Shown: positions 1-8,778, numbered from the stretch's first letter. The stretch is 64,000 nucleotides of DNA from JAYPWI01 sp038135065 (GCA_038135065.1 JAYPWI010000006.1:61150-125149); one strand, 5' to 3'. The notes: a model not told the origin generated them from the sequence alone. Program-made: numbers and translations.

Positions 1-772
1 GCAGACCCTCGATGACCACCTCGGCCGACGCGGGGATGTCCACATCGACGGTCCGCCCGCGGCACACCTCGATGCCGGTGCCCCGGATGGCACCAGCGAT
101 GAAAAGTTCGTCGACCGGGGTCTTCACTCCGGCCGCGATCATCACCGCAGGATCCAGCCCGATGGCTAAGGCGATCGGGAACGGTGCGTCGGGATCCTCC
201 CGCGATTTCCAAAAGGTGCCCACGTCACGCCATTCGTTGACGTTGAAGCCGAAACGACGCTCATCGAGGCGGAGCATGCGGTTGTACCCCAGGTTCCCCC
301 GACCGGAGATCGGGTCCTTGGCGACGGTCACCGCTCCGGTGATGAACGCACCGCCGTCACCCCGGCTGTGCACGGGGATGGGCAACATCGACGTCGAGAC
401 GTCGTCCCCCATGACGTGGTTGTCGTGCCAGGCTGCTCGCTCGACCTGCACGGGAGCCACGCCATTGGCCGGGTCCAGCACCCGCTCCATGACATCGATC
501 ACCTCGTGGGGCTCGCATCCGAGTGCCAGGGCGGCCCGCCGATGGGACGTCACGCTGCCGCAGAAGATGGGCCAAGGGCTGTCGACGGCTGCGGTGAACA
601 GTCCCGCGCCCACATCACCGCGAGCCAACGAAGCCGCCACATCGGCCAACTCGTGAGTCAGGGCGACCGGTCGATCGACCCGGGCCAGTTGATGGTTGGC
701 CTCGAGCACCTCGATGTAGCTCCGTAGGTCCGTGATGATGGGCAACGCGACACTCCCCTCGTCGTGATGCAT
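1..772 (-). CDS. UbiD-family (prenyl-FMN) decarboxylase, 3' end cut by window edge
   Basis: Reading the minus strand gives an open frame of about 257 codons that runs off the left edge. It resembles the N-terminal half of UbiD-type (de)carboxylases, which act on aromatic or unsaturated acids with prenylated FMN. It begins with a LRSYIEVLE-type stretch, then VTVAKDP followed by GRGNLGYNRM (the family's N-x-G-x-YR region), then a PIALAIGLDP segment, and near the edge VDVDIPASAEVVIEG. The catalytic C-terminal part lies outside the window. The farthest ATG is at 772, but a TTG at 745-743 has a GGGGAG ribosome site 7 nt upstream and gives a more typical start (M-PIITDLRSYI). The gene diverges from the amidohydrolase at 847, so the two may share a regulatory region. 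The family call is fairly sure; the substrate is unknown. Confidence 0.8.
   Translation of the reverse strand, partial: MHHDEGSVALPIITDLRSYIEVLEANHQLARVDRPVALTHELADVAASLARGDVGAGLFTAAVDSPWPIFCGSVTSHRRAALALGCEPHEVIDVMERVLDPANGVAPVQVERAAWHDNHVMGDDVSTSMLPIPVHSRGDGGAFITGAVTVAKDPISGRGNLGYNRMLRLDERRFGFNVNEWRDVGTFWKSREDPDAPFPIALAIGLDPAVMIAAGVKTPVDELFIAGAIRGTGIEVCRGRTVDVDIPASAEVVIEGL
753..758 (-). promoter_or_regulatory. Ribosome binding site for the UbiD-like gene (TTG start at 745)
   Basis: The complement reads GGGGAG, 7 nt before a TTG at 745-743. It favours TTG over the upstream ATG at 772, which has no recognisable Shine-Dalgarno sequence. Confidence 0.45.
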
Positions 773-833
773 TCTGTCAGCTGGACCCGTGGAGTCCTCA
801 GGCCGCAGGATGGTCGAGACACACCATGATCCC

Positions 834-838
834 GGAGG
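834..838 (+). promoter_or_regulatory. Ribosome binding site for the cytosine-deaminase-like gene
   Basis: GGAGG sits 8 nt before the GTG at 847. It lies inside the alternative frame opened by the ATG at 826, so it argues for translation from 847. Confidence 0.6.
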
Positions 839-846
839 GACATCAC

Positions 847-2067
847 GTGACGGAATGGCTGACCGACGCCAAGCTGCCCGACGGACGTCGAGCGGACATC
901 GGGATCGCCGACGGTGTCATCACGACGATCGAGGACCACCGAGCACGGGACGGCGTCGCAGCCGACCTCGGCGGGTGGCTGGTTCTCCCGGCCATGGCTG
1001 AACCCCATGCCCACCTCGACAAGGCCCTCACGGCTGATCTGGTCCCCAATCCAGCCGGGGATCTCGAAGGAGCCATCGATGCCTGGGTCGCCGCAGCGGC
1101 AGCCGGGCGCATCACCCACGAGGGCATCGTCGAGCGGGCGGTTGCCGCCATGGAACGGCTGCTGGTCCACGGGGTCACTGCAGTCCGCACCCACGTCAAC
1201 GTCCTGGCCAGCATCGGGGCATCCGCCGTGGTGGCCGTTCGGGAGGCAGCCGACCAGTTCGAGGGGCTCCTCGACGTCCAGATCGTGGCCCTCTGTGGCA
1301 GCCCCATCACCGGCCCCGATGGCGCCCCCACCAGGGCTGCCCTGGCCGCGGCCCTCGAGGCGGGGGTTGACCTCGTCGGTGGCTGCCCCCATCTCGACCC
1401 CGATGGTCCCGGTCTCATCTCCATCGCCATCGACGCAGCACTGGAGGCAGGTATCGGCCTCGACCTGCACGTAGACGAGATGCTCGATCCCTCGGTGTTG
1501 ACCCTGCGGGACTTCGCCCGTCAGGTCATGGATCGGGGATTCGAAGGACCCCGGGCGGCCAGCCACTGTGTCACCCTCGGCCTGCAGTCACCCGAGGTGC
1601 AGTCCGAGGTAGCCGCCGAAGTGGCCGCAGCCGGGATCGCCGTGTTCCCCCTGCCCCAGACGAACCTGTTCCTCCAGGGCCGCGATCACCCATCGGCCAC
1701 CCCGCGGGGTCTCACCGCCGTGCGGGCCCTCCAAGACGCAGGGGCCCTGGTCGCCGCAGGAGCCGACAACGTCCAGGACCCATTCAACCTCGTGGGTCGG
1801 AGCGACCCCCTCGAGACAGCCGCCCTCATGGTCATGGCCGGTCATCAGTCACCGGAGACCGCGTACGAGATGGTGAGCGGCAACGTGCGAGCAGCCCTCG
1901 GTCTTCCCGGCGTCGGCCTGCAGCCCGGTGATCCCGCCGATCTGGTCGCCATCGACGCAGCAACGATTCGAGAAGCCATCGCAGACGCCCCCATGTCCCG
2001 CCGGGTGTTCCGAGCCGGGCGCCTGGTCGCGTCGAGCGATCAGCACACCGCCGTTCACCGCAGCTGA
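847..2067 (+). CDS. Cytosine-deaminase-like amidohydrolase (CodA type)
   Basis: This metal-dependent amidohydrolase-superfamily enzyme probably deaminates a heterocyclic amine. CodA-type landmarks appear in order: EPHAHLDKAL (metal HxH and following Lys), VRTHVNV, LDLHVDEMLDP (metal His plus the catalytic Glu region, compare HCDE in CodA), ASHC, NLFLQGR (compare the NIHLQGR type in CodA) and GADNVQDPF with the catalytic Asp. At about 406 residues it has full family length. The GTG at 847 is preferred because GGAGG precedes it; an in-frame ATG at 826 would add seven residues. It diverges from the UbiD-like gene and converges on the Rieske oxygenase. All expected ligands look present. Cytosine is only one possible substrate; isocytosine-, pterin- and triazine-type rings are alternatives. 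Confidence 0.8.
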   Translation: MTEWLTDAKLPDGRRADIGIADGVITTIEDHRARDGVAADLGGWLVLPAMAEPHAHLDKALTADLVPNPAGDLEGAIDAWVAAAAAGRITHEGIVERAVAAMERLLVHGVTAVRTHVNVLASIGASAVVAVREAADQFEGLLDVQIVALCGSPITGPDGAPTRAALAAALEAGVDLVGGCPHLDPDGPGLISIAIDAALEAGIGLDLHVDEMLDPSVLTLRDFARQVMDRGFEGPRAASHCVTLGLQSPEVQSEVAAEVAAAGIAVFPLPQTNLFLQGRDHPSATPRGLTAVRALQDAGALVAAGADNVQDPFNLVGRSDPLETAALMVMAGHQSPETAYEMVSGNVRAALGLPGVGLQPGDPADLVAIDAATIREAIADAPMSRRVFRAGRLVASSDQHTAVHRS

Positions 2068-2109
2068 ACACACCGCAGTGGGGTCCCTCGGTTCCGACGC
2101 TGGTCAGGA

Positions 2110-3324
2110 TCAGCGCAGGCTGTCCGACAGCGGAACCGCGTCGAGATCGGTGTCGGCCCCGATGATGTAGTTCCCGGCGATGACAGATCTGAGCGCATCG
2201 GCCTCGTCGAAGCTCACCCCCACGGGGTCTCCTCCCTCGGCCACGATCCGGACTTGGTCGCGGAACTGGCGTCGGATCATGGACACACCCCGATCCGAAG
2301 CTGCCAACCGCTCCGTGGAATGCAGGGTGATGGCGCCCTGACCGACCTGGGTCTCGTAGTCGCCGGGGTAGCGCTGATGTTCCTCAGGACTCAGCTCGAA
2401 CCAGTTCTTGCCATCGCCGTACATGGGCAGGCCCTGGGCCGGGCTGTCGACCGGCTTACGAACCATGGCGAAGACCCGGGTCGTGGTGTCGTCGATCGGT
2501 TGGGCCCACGACAGGTTGTTGGTCGGACCCAGGTAGCTGAGGGTCGGTGTCGGGATCACCCGGATGGTCGGCATGATGGTCTCCACCACCCGGTGCAGGG
2601 TCGTCCCGTCGCCCAGGTCACGATCCTGGGTTGACGCGACACCCATCGGGGTGGAGGCCCAGTCGATCCGCGGCCAGATCTCCAGCTTGGGATCGAACTG
2701 GGGTCCGCTGATTGCGTTGTGGAGGATGAACACGTGATAGGGGTCCATCACGTTCTCGTGGGTCTGGAACCAGTTGCACGGGGCAACCGCCGGCCCACCG
2801 AAGGCGAAGTGATCGATGATCACGATCTCCTCGTCGTCGCCCAGGTCCTCGAAGATGTCGTAGCGGGGGAACACCGGTTGGCGATCGGGTGGGCCCATGT
2901 AGGTGAAGAGCATCCCGTTGTATTCGACTACCGGGTACCAGGGCTGGCGGTAGCGGTCGCGGTTCCGTCCCCGATCTGGCTCGCAGGGTTGATCGAGACA
3001 GGTGCCGTCGGCCCCGAACAGCCACCCGTGATAGGGGCACCGGATGCCGTTGTCTTCGACGCGACCGAAATACAGGGTGGTTCCTCGGTGACAGCACCGG
3101 GGTTCGAGGAGGCCGGGGACGCCCGATGCGTCCCGATACAGGACGAGGTCCTCACCGAGCAGGCGGACCTCCCGTGGCCGGGTCGTCGCCTCCTCGGACC
3201 GGCCGAGCGGATGCCAGTACCGGCGCAGCAACTCACCCGAGGGCGTACCTGGTCCCGTCCGCACCAGTTCGTCGTCGATCTCTCCGGCCGGGCGACCATA
3301 GGCCCGACCATCGTCAGCGAGCAT
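2110..3324 (-). CDS. Rieske-type aromatic ring-hydroxylating oxygenase, large subunit
   Basis: The product is a non-haem iron oxygenase alpha subunit of about 404 residues. The Rieske [2Fe-2S] centre is visible as C77-x-H79 (in CCHRG) and C96-x-x-H99 (in CPYHGW). The mononuclear iron site is the N-x2-D-x2-H-x4-H block around residues 191-202 (D194, H197, H202). Such enzymes hydroxylate or O/N-demethylate aromatic rings using electrons from a reductase. No reductase or small subunit lies beside it, so it is probably a phthalate-dioxygenase-like single-subunit type served in trans. AGGAGG lies 6 nt before the ATG. A strong hairpin separates it from the upstream ABC operon. The substrate is unknown; linkage to an importer and a UbiD protein suggests an aromatic or heteroaromatic compound. 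Confidence 0.88.
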   Translation of the reverse strand: MLADDGRAYGRPAGEIDDELVRTGPGTPSGELLRRYWHPLGRSEEATTRPREVRLLGEDLVLYRDASGVPGLLEPRCCHRGTTLYFGRVEDNGIRCPYHGWLFGADGTCLDQPCEPDRGRNRDRYRQPWYPVVEYNGMLFTYMGPPDRQPVFPRYDIFEDLGDDEEIVIIDHFAFGGPAVAPCNWFQTHENVMDPYHVFILHNAISGPQFDPKLEIWPRIDWASTPMGVASTQDRDLGDGTTLHRVVETIMPTIRVIPTPTLSYLGPTNNLSWAQPIDDTTTRVFAMVRKPVDSPAQGLPMYGDGKNWFELSPEEHQRYPGDYETQVGQGAITLHSTERLAASDRGVSMIRRQFRDQVRIVAEGGDPVGVSFDEADALRSVIAGNYIIGADTDLDAVPLSDSLR

Positions 3325-3360
3325 CCGTTCCTCCTGCTATCGGCTACGAGTACAGCAAAC

Positions 3361-3397
3361 GACGAGGGCCGGCGCCCGTAGGCGCCGGCCCCTTCGT
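3361..3397 (-). terminator. Hairpin terminator downstream of the ABC transporter operon
   Basis: A perfect 10-bp inverted repeat (3367-3376 with 3381-3390, 4-nt loop) is flanked by further imperfect pairing (gacga with tcgtc). It sits 29 nt past the stop of the substrate-binding protein and before the Rieske gene. No strong T-tract follows, so termination is inferred from stem strength and position. Confidence 0.7.
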
Positions 3398-3418
3398 CGA
3401 ATAGTGACCTCGGTCGGG

Positions 3419-4591
3419 CTAGAAGCCGATGCTCGAGTCGATGTACTCGTTGGTCACGATGTCGGCCGGGGTCAACCCTTCCTGGAACTCCAGGCCAGCC
3501 AGGGCGATGTTGTCGATCATCTCCTGGATGCGGTCGAGATCCATGTTGCCGACGGTCGAGTCGGGACCATTGCCGACCAGGCCGTAGTCCTTCATCGCCT
3601 GGGCTGCGAAGTCAGCGTTGCCCTCGGTGTAGACCCAGCCGTCATCGTAGATCTCGGTGGCATCGAGGATGATGGCCTTCGCGTGGGACGGATCAGTGTG
3701 GTAGTCGACCACCGACTGCTGGAAGATCGGCACCAACAGCTTCAGGCACGCGTCCATCTCCTCCTTGTCGGAGGGCTTGATGGCGATGGTCTGGCTGTAG
3801 ATCGGGAAGCCGTTGTCATTCAGCAGGGAGATGGCGACGTCCTTGCCCCACTCTTCGTAGGTGTTCTTGTAGGCGTAGGGCTCCGACGAGGCGAATCCCT
3901 GCTGGGCGATGGCACCCTGCTCGGCAATGAATCGAGCCGGGGTGGCGTCGTAGGAGGGATCAATCTGGTCGGCAGTCCACACACCCAGTGCGACGAACAC
4001 GTCAGCGTAGGTCTGGCCGGCGAAGATGTTGATGGTCACACCCAGCTCACCGAGATCGGAGAGGTTCTCGACATCGGGGTAGGTCTCGGGATCCCACATG
4101 ATCATCTGCGGGTTCTTCTCGAGCGGAGCAACCACCGACAGCATCGGGGTGTCGTTGAAGTTCAGGATCTGGGAGTCGGTGTTGACGTAGGCCAGGTGCA
4201 CCGAGTCGTCGCTGTAGATGATCGACGTGGGCGACGAGAAGCCGATGGCTGGGCCACCCTCGCGGATCTCGAAGTCGATTCCCAACGACTCACCGCCGAG
4301 CTCCATCGGACCGACCAGAGCGCTGCGGCCCGTGTCGACGGTGTAGCCCTCACCGATCAGGTTGTACAGGGCGCCGTGCTCGGACTCTGCGTGCCAGTCG
4401 GTCTGGATGACGAGCGGGCTCGGGCACACGTCTGCCAACACCCCGCCCGACGCCTCTTCGGACTCGCCGCCAGTTGCTTCTTCCGAGGACTCCTCGGACG
4501 CTGCATCGTCACTATCACCGCCACCACAGGCTGCGGCGACCAGCGAAAAAGCGAACAACAGCGCGAGCAATCGCACCAATTTCTTGTTCAT
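3419..4591 (-). CDS. ABC transporter substrate-binding lipoprotein (NitT/TauT/SsuA type)
   Basis: This is the extracytoplasmic binding component of the importer encoded just upstream. The N-terminus is a bacterial lipoprotein signal with lipobox LVAA-AC, giving lipidated Cys22, followed by a Gly/Ser/Glu-rich low-complexity linker of about 30 residues that would space the domain off the membrane. The rest is a two-lobed periplasmic-binding fold of the NMT1/THI5-like group, total about 390 residues. The start has GGAGG 4 nt upstream. It follows the permease after a 143-nt gap with no gene, which may hold an internal promoter or processing site. The ligand cannot be read from sequence; relatives bind sulfonates, nitrate, pyrimidine precursors or aromatic acids. 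Confidence 0.85.
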   Translation of the reverse strand: MNKKLVRLLALLFAFSLVAAACGGGDSDDAASEESSEEATGGESEEASGGVLADVCPSPLVIQTDWHAESEHGALYNLIGEGYTVDTGRSALVGPMELGGESLGIDFEIREGGPAIGFSSPTSIIYSDDSVHLAYVNTDSQILNFNDTPMLSVVAPLEKNPQMIMWDPETYPDVENLSDLGELGVTINIFAGQTYADVFVALGVWTADQIDPSYDATPARFIAEQGAIAQQGFASSEPYAYKNTYEEWGKDVAISLLNDNGFPIYSQTIAIKPSDKEEMDACLKLLVPIFQQSVVDYHTDPSHAKAIILDATEIYDDGWVYTEGNADFAAQAMKDYGLVGNGPDSTVGNMDLDRIQEMIDNIALAGLEFQEGLTPADIVTNEYIDSSIGF

Positions 4592-4734
4592 TGACCCTCC
4601 AGGGAATATGAGCCAGTGCTCACAACAGAGAGCAACCTAGCGGACGCTGCGGTCTCAACCAGACCACGCAGGAGTCGATGTCGTTACGGCTCTGTTACCA
4701 GTTGGTAGCGCCGACAACACCGGGCCGTTCGAAA

Positions 4735-5628
4735 TCAGGAGCCGCCCGTCGAGTCGTACCAACGTCCGATCGCCCGGTTCTGCAACCAGCCGAACAGCAG
4801 GAACACGGTGACCCCGAGGGCCGAGGACATGATCACCGCGGCCAACAGCTCCTCGCCTTCGAGACGACTCGAGTAACGCTTCAGTAGCTGGCCGATACCG
4901 ACATCGCCCTGGCCGAAGAAGTAGTCGCCCACGATCGCGCCGATCACCGAGAGCCCGGCCGAGATCCGCAGGCCGGCGAAGATGGCCGGCATCGCCGCGG
5001 GGAACATGAGCTTGCGTAGACGGGTGACCCGGCTCGCCCCGTGCAGGGTGAAGAGGTCGTGTTTGCCGCGCTCGGCTGACTGCAGGCCGAAGAGGGTGTT
5101 CACGATGATCGGGAAGAGGGAGATGATCACGCAGACGGCGATGCGTGACTTGGTGCCGTAGCCCCACCAGAAGCCGATCAGGGGAACGATGGCCAGAATC
5201 GGGATGGCCTGCAACATCACCATGTACGGGAAAATGGCTCGCTCGATCAGCTTGGTCTGGCTCATCACGGTGGCCAAGAAGAAGCCGATGCAGATCGAGA
5301 TCAACAGACCGATCAAGGCAACGCGGGTCGAACTCCACAGGGCACTCAGAATCTCCGAGAAATGGCTCCAATCAAGGAACCCCACCTGCAGGATCTGATG
5401 AGGCGGTCGCAGTAGGAAGCGGCGCTCCGGGGTCAGCAGGCCATACGAGACGTAGTACCAAGCCCCGATGAGGGCCGCGCCCAGCAGGAGCGGAGGGAGG
5501 AAGTTCTCGGCGAGTTCCCGCGGTCGGGACTTGATGCGATAAGCGCTGCCCGAGCGAGGGCCAGCGGGGGCCGACTCGTCGACTGCCGGGTTGGGATCGA
5601 CCTCGGGCGAATTTTCCAGGGTGCTCAT
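4735..5628 (-). CDS. ABC transporter permease (NitT/TauT/SsuC type)
   Basis: The product is an integral membrane protein of about 297 residues. It has a hydrophilic N-terminus of about 45 residues, a first helix near LLLGAALIGAWYYV, then the BPD permease core of several helices with helices such as LIGLLISICIGFFLATVM and an EAA-type loop region (ERGKHDLFTLHGASRVTRLRK, given here only as a location near residue 200). The ATG at 5628 is chosen because its first base is the last base of the ATPase stop codon (TGATG), a coupling arrangement; a longer reading from 5667 would overlap the ATPase needlessly. It forms the channel of the importer with the ATPase at 5628-6368 and the lipoprotein at 3419-4591. 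Confidence 0.88.
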   Translation of the reverse strand: MSTLENSPEVDPNPAVDESAPAGPRSGSAYRIKSRPRELAENFLPPLLLGAALIGAWYYVSYGLLTPERRFLLRPPHQILQVGFLDWSHFSEILSALWSSTRVALIGLLISICIGFFLATVMSQTKLIERAIFPYMVMLQAIPILAIVPLIGFWWGYGTKSRIAVCVIISLFPIIVNTLFGLQSAERGKHDLFTLHGASRVTRLRKLMFPAAMPAIFAGLRISAGLSVIGAIVGDYFFGQGDVGIGQLLKRYSSRLEGEELLAAVIMSSALGVTVFLLFGWLQNRAIGRWYDSTGGS

Positions 5629-6368
5629 CAGTGGCTTCCCCTCAGGGCATGAGAGACCTCGCCGCACAGTGTCGCGAAGTCGGGATCGAAACGAAGATCT
5701 GGCTGACGCGGGTAGTCGAAGGGCACGTCGAACTCGGCGACGATACGTCCGGGTCGGGCCGACATCACCAGGACCCGGGTCGACATGAACACCGCCTCGC
5801 TGATCGAGTGAGTGATGAACAGCCCGGCGAAGCCCTCGCTCTGGAACAAGCGCTGAGTTTCGTCGTTGAGGTGTTCACGGGTGATCTCGTCGACCGCGCC
5901 GAACGGTTCGTCGAACAGAAACACGGGCGGCTTCAGGGTGAGGGTGCGGGCCAGGGACGCCCGCATCTTCATGCCACCCGACAGCGACTTGGGATAGTGG
6001 TGCTCGAAACCGGTGAGCCCCACCAACTCGATGGCCTCGCGAGCCAGGGCCTGACGCTCCGCCTTTCCGATGTCGTGGAGCTCGGCGAACAGTTCCACGT
6101 TGCGTTGCACGGTTCGCCAATCCAGCAGGGTTGCGTCCTGGAACACGTACCCGATCCGCTCACGGTCGACGGCCACCCAACCGCTGGTGTGCTCGAGCAG
6201 ACCCGAGGCGATCTTCAGCAAGGTCGACTTTCCGCACCCCGATGGTCCGACGATCGTGACGAACTCGCCTCGATCGACCTCGAAGGAAACATTTCGCAGT
6301 GCCTCGGTGCCATCGGGGAACACCATCCCGATGTCGTCGAAGGACAACGTTGCCGTCGCAGTGGCCAT
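5628..6368 (-). CDS. ABC transporter ATP-binding protein (NitT/TauT/SsuB type)
   Basis: This cytoplasmic ATPase of about 246 residues powers the adjacent importer. Walker A is GPSGCGKST (residues 41-49), the Q-loop is VFQD, the signature is LSGGMKMR, Walker B is FLFDEP with the D-loop GAVD, and the switch His is in FITHS. The ATG at 6368 is chosen over in-frame codons further upstream because the ABC fold begins directly after it and a GAGGAG lies about 12 nt before. It is the first gene of a three-gene minus-strand operon (ATPase, permease, binding protein) and diverges from the small ORF at 6430. Confidence 0.92.
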   Translation of the reverse strand: MATATATLSFDDIGMVFPDGTEALRNVSFEVDRGEFVTIVGPSGCGKSTLLKIASGLLEHTSGWVAVDRERIGYVFQDATLLDWRTVQRNVELFAELHDIGKAERQALAREAIELVGLTGFEHHYPKSLSGGMKMRASLARTLTLKPPVFLFDEPFGAVDEITREHLNDETQRLFQSEGFAGLFITHSISEAVFMSTRVLVMSARPGRIVAEFDVPFDYPRQPDLRFDPDFATLCGEVSHALRGSH

Positions 6369-6416
6369 GGGTCCGGGGATCTCCTCGGATTCAGCCCGGA
6401 CCGGGGGCGTCCGGGT

Positions 6417-6422
6417 TACGGT
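6417..6422 (+). promoter_or_regulatory. -10 box (TACGGT) for 6430 gene
   Basis: A TANNNT hexamer 7 nt before the ATG at 6430, as in leaderless actinobacterial promoters. No Shine-Dalgarno sequence is present. Confidence 0.5.
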
Positions 6423-6429
6423 CGGCCGC

Positions 6430-6720
6430 ATGGTAATCGAAGTCCTGACGTTCTCCATCACCCCCGAGGACCGACCCCGGTGGCTGGCCCGCGAGGCCGA
6501 GGTGTGGAGCCGGTTTCTCGAGGAGCAGGACGGCTTCGTACGCAAAGAGGTGTGGTGCTCCGACGGGGACGCCACCGACGTCAAGGTGATCATCTGGTGG
6601 GAGTCGATGGAGCAATGGAAATCGATCGGACCCGACACGGTGGCCGAGGTCGACGAGGCGATGGGAGACCTGCTGGTCGAGCCGTCGTGCCAGGCCTTCC
6701 ACCTGCTGCGGGAAGGGTGA
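6430..6720 (+). CDS. TIGR03792-like small protein (dimeric alpha/beta barrel)
   Basis: A 96-residue protein starting MVIEVLTF with the signature-like run GFVRKEVW and WWESMEQWKSI. It resembles a family of small ABM/dimeric ferredoxin-like-fold proteins first noted in cyanobacteria (TIGR03792). Relatives with this fold can be monooxygenases or stress proteins, but no catalytic residues can be assigned. The start has a TANNNT box 7 nt upstream and no ribosome site, so the message may be leaderless. It diverges from the ABC operon and converges on the LLM gene at 6738. The fold call is moderate; the function is unknown. Confidence 0.6.
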   Translation: MVIEVLTFSITPEDRPRWLAREAEVWSRFLEEQDGFVRKEVWCSDGDATDVKVIIWWESMEQWKSIGPDTVAEVDEAMGDLLVEPSCQAFHLLREG

Positions 6721-6737
6721 CACGGCCCGAAGGCGGT

Positions 6738-7553
6738 TCACCCGACAGCGACCAGCACTGCGGCCGCTCTGCTCACCAACTCGACGGGACGGGGATCCCC
6801 ACCAGCTAGTTCCACGAGGTTGATCCCCACCGCGTCGGGCCTCCAGTCAGTGGCCAGCAACTCCAACTCCTCTCCCACCCGATCCCACGAAGCGGTGGAT
6901 GAATCCCGCCCCGACCGGTCAGCCGAGTGATAGAGAGCGATGCCGATATCGGCCCGACGGGCCCTCACGTCGGACACGATCCGAGCCACCTGCTCAGGGG
7001 TGCAGCCCGACAGGAACACACCATCGGCTCGGCGGGCCGCCATGGCCGTCACCTGCGGACCCCGACCCCCGACCCAGATGGGCACATGGCGGGCCGGCGC
7101 AGCGTGAGGGGGTGGGTCGTAACCGGCACCGGGATGTCGCCCCAGCACGGCCCGGGCCATGTCGATGGCATCGGCCAGGACCCCGACCGGACGATCGGTG
7201 CCCAGCCCGAAGGGTCCCAGCGCTAGATGCCCCCCAACGCCGAGTCCCAGCACGGCCCTACCGTCCGACAGTTCGTCGAGGGTGTTGACGGTTGCCGCCA
7301 GCGAACCCGGATGACGGAGCAGTGGACTGGTGATCCCCACCCCGAGCCGAATCCTCGTCGTGGCCATGGCCGCAGCCGCCAACACGGGAACCGGCTCACG
7401 GGCCACCCCCTCGTCGGCAATCCACACCTCGTCGAGACCCAGTTCCTCCGCTGCCACCACGGCGTCGACGAGGGCGGGAGCCGCCACACCGGGGAACATC
7501 CAGATGCCTCGGCGAGGTCGGTCGATCAGTGGTTGGACGACGGGGTCGGTCAT
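6738..7553 (-). CDS. LLM-class flavin/F420-dependent oxidoreductase
   Basis: A bacterial-luciferase-like TIM-barrel protein of about 271 residues. Typical landmarks are EELGLDEVWIADEG near residue 38, IRLGVGITSPLLRHP, the LSDGRAVLGLGVGG turn that lies by the cofactor, and HVPIWVGGRGPQV before the last barrel strands. The family transfers hydride or oxygen using reduced FMN or coenzyme F420. It diverges from the LLM gene at 7571 with 17 bp between starts. It is short relative to many relatives (about 300-350), so it may lack an insertion loop. The substrate is unknown. Confidence 0.85.
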   Translation of the reverse strand: MTDPVVQPLIDRPRRGIWMFPGVAAPALVDAVVAAEELGLDEVWIADEGVAREPVPVLAAAAMATTRIRLGVGITSPLLRHPGSLAATVNTLDELSDGRAVLGLGVGGHLALGPFGLGTDRPVGVLADAIDMARAVLGRHPGAGYDPPPHAAPARHVPIWVGGRGPQVTAMAARRADGVFLSGCTPEQVARIVSDVRARRADIGIALYHSADRSGRDSSTASWDRVGEELELLATDWRPDAVGINLVELAGGDPRPVELVSRAAAVLVAVG

Positions 7554-7558
7554 GGTCC

Positions 7559-7564
7559 TACAGT
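7559..7564 (+). promoter_or_regulatory. -10 box (TACAGT) for 7571 gene
   Basis: TANNNT 6 nt before the ATG at 7571. On the other strand the near-match CACTGT occupies the equivalent place for the gene starting at 7553, so two divergent promoters may share this 17-bp gap. Confidence 0.5.
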
Positions 7565-7570
7565 GACACG

Positions 7571-8722
7571 ATGCGAACCGGGATCTTTCTCTTCGGTGGG
7601 GTCGAGATGGACGATGCGGGGGCCGGTCCTCCGGCGGCCACCGAGCGCCGCTACTCCAATGCCGATGTCTGGCGGGCCACCGAGCGCATCATCGACATGG
7701 GCGTGGCCGCCGAGCAGGGTGGCTTCGATTCGTACTGGCTGACCGAGCACCACTTCCAGTACGAGGGCTACGAGGTCATCCCCAACGGGATTCTCATCGG
7801 GGCGATCCTGGCCGAGCGCACCGAGCGCATCCGGATCGGCATGGCATTCAACATCGTCCCCCAGTGGCACCCCCTCAAGTTGGCCGAAGACTTCGCCACC
7901 CTGCACAACATCAGTGGAGGTCGGGGCATCCTCGGTGTCGGCCGAGGGACGGTTCCCCGGGAAGCCCAGTCGCTGGGTACGGCCATCGGGAGCTTCGACA
8001 ACCCCGACCAGGCAGCCGCCGACGAAGTGAATCGGGCCCAGTTCGACGAGGCCATGCAGGTGATCCGCCTCGCGCTGGACAACGAGTCCTTCTCCTTCCA
8101 CGGCGACGTCTACGACTTCCCGCCCCCCGGCATCCCCGACCGAGGCGGCTTCGTCGAGGAACTGAGCCTCGTGCCCCGCCCCCTGTACCCCTATGAAATC
8201 TGGCAGGCCATCACCTCACCGCCCACCCTCGAGCAAGTGCCCCGATACGGCTGGGGCGGGGTGTTCTGGAACAACCACCACAGCTTCGTCAAGATGCGCT
8301 GGGAGCGGTTCGCCGAGGTCTACGCCGAGGCCCATCACCGCGAACTGGCCCCGGGCGAACATCGGCAACTGGTGCTGTGCACCTGTGTGGAGGACTCCCA
8401 CGAAGCCGCCGTCGACTCGGTGCGGAATGGTCACGACGAGTTCTGGAAGTTCCTCGGCCCCTACGGCTGGTCCAAGGGCTACATGGGTCCCGATGGCAAG
8501 CCAGCGCCTGCCGGCCTGATCCCGACCCTCGAAGAATCCATGGAGCAGAAGATCTGGATCGTGGGCACCGCCGACGAGGTAGCCGAACAGATCACCTGGT
8601 ACGCCGATCAACTGGGTGGGGTCGAGAACCTCCTGCTGTTCCCCGCCATGCCCGGCGACCCCTACGGCAAGGTGGAGGAGCAACTCGGTCGACTGTCAGA
8701 AGGCGTGCTGCCTCACCTGTAG
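7571..8722 (+). CDS. LLM-class flavin-dependent oxidoreductase (monooxygenase type)
   Basis: A protein of about 383 residues, longer than the neighbouring LLM proteins and with a distinct insert. Landmarks are MRTGIFLF at the first strand, FDSYWLTEHHFQYEG (the luciferase-type EHH segment near residues 60-70), RIRIGMAFNIVPQWHPLKLAEDFATL, and a GRGILGVGRGTVPRE loop. The EHH segment and length favour an FMN-type monooxygenase over an F420 reductase. The ATG at 7571 is preferred over an upstream in-frame codon at 7529, which lies inside the neighbouring divergent gene. The next gene, at 8786, is another LLM protein with its own promoter-like box. Confidence 0.88.
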   Translation: MRTGIFLFGGVEMDDAGAGPPAATERRYSNADVWRATERIIDMGVAAEQGGFDSYWLTEHHFQYEGYEVIPNGILIGAILAERTERIRIGMAFNIVPQWHPLKLAEDFATLHNISGGRGILGVGRGTVPREAQSLGTAIGSFDNPDQAAADEVNRAQFDEAMQVIRLALDNESFSFHGDVYDFPPPGIPDRGGFVEELSLVPRPLYPYEIWQAITSPPTLEQVPRYGWGGVFWNNHHSFVKMRWERFAEVYAEAHHRELAPGEHRQLVLCTCVEDSHEAAVDSVRNGHDEFWKFLGPYGWSKGYMGPDGKPAPAGLIPTLEESMEQKIWIVGTADEVAEQITWYADQLGGVENLLLFPAMPGDPYGKVEEQLGRLSEGVLPHL

Positions 8723-8772
8723 ACCGGTCTGTGCCTGTAGGCCTGCCTGTCGTCGCGACGAGTCACCGGCAG

Positions 8773-8778
8773 TAACGT
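8773..8778 (+). promoter_or_regulatory. -10 box (TAACGT) for 8786 gene
   Basis: TANNNT 7 nt before the ATG at 8786, with no ribosome site. Confidence 0.5.

Noticed and set aside
12..656. Plus-strand open frame of 214 codons at the left edge
   Set aside because: The opposite strand carries a recognisable UbiD-family protein; the plus-strand translation is Pro/Ser/Arg-rich with no family features.
4592..4734. Possible gene or riboswitch between permease and substrate-binding protein genes
   Set aside because: 143 nt with only a 5-bp inverted repeat (TACCA/TGGTA) and no conserved-looking structure or ORF.
6369..6638. N-terminal extension of the ABC ATPase
   Set aside because: The ABC fold starts directly after the ATG at 6368, and the extension would overlap the divergent small gene at 6430.
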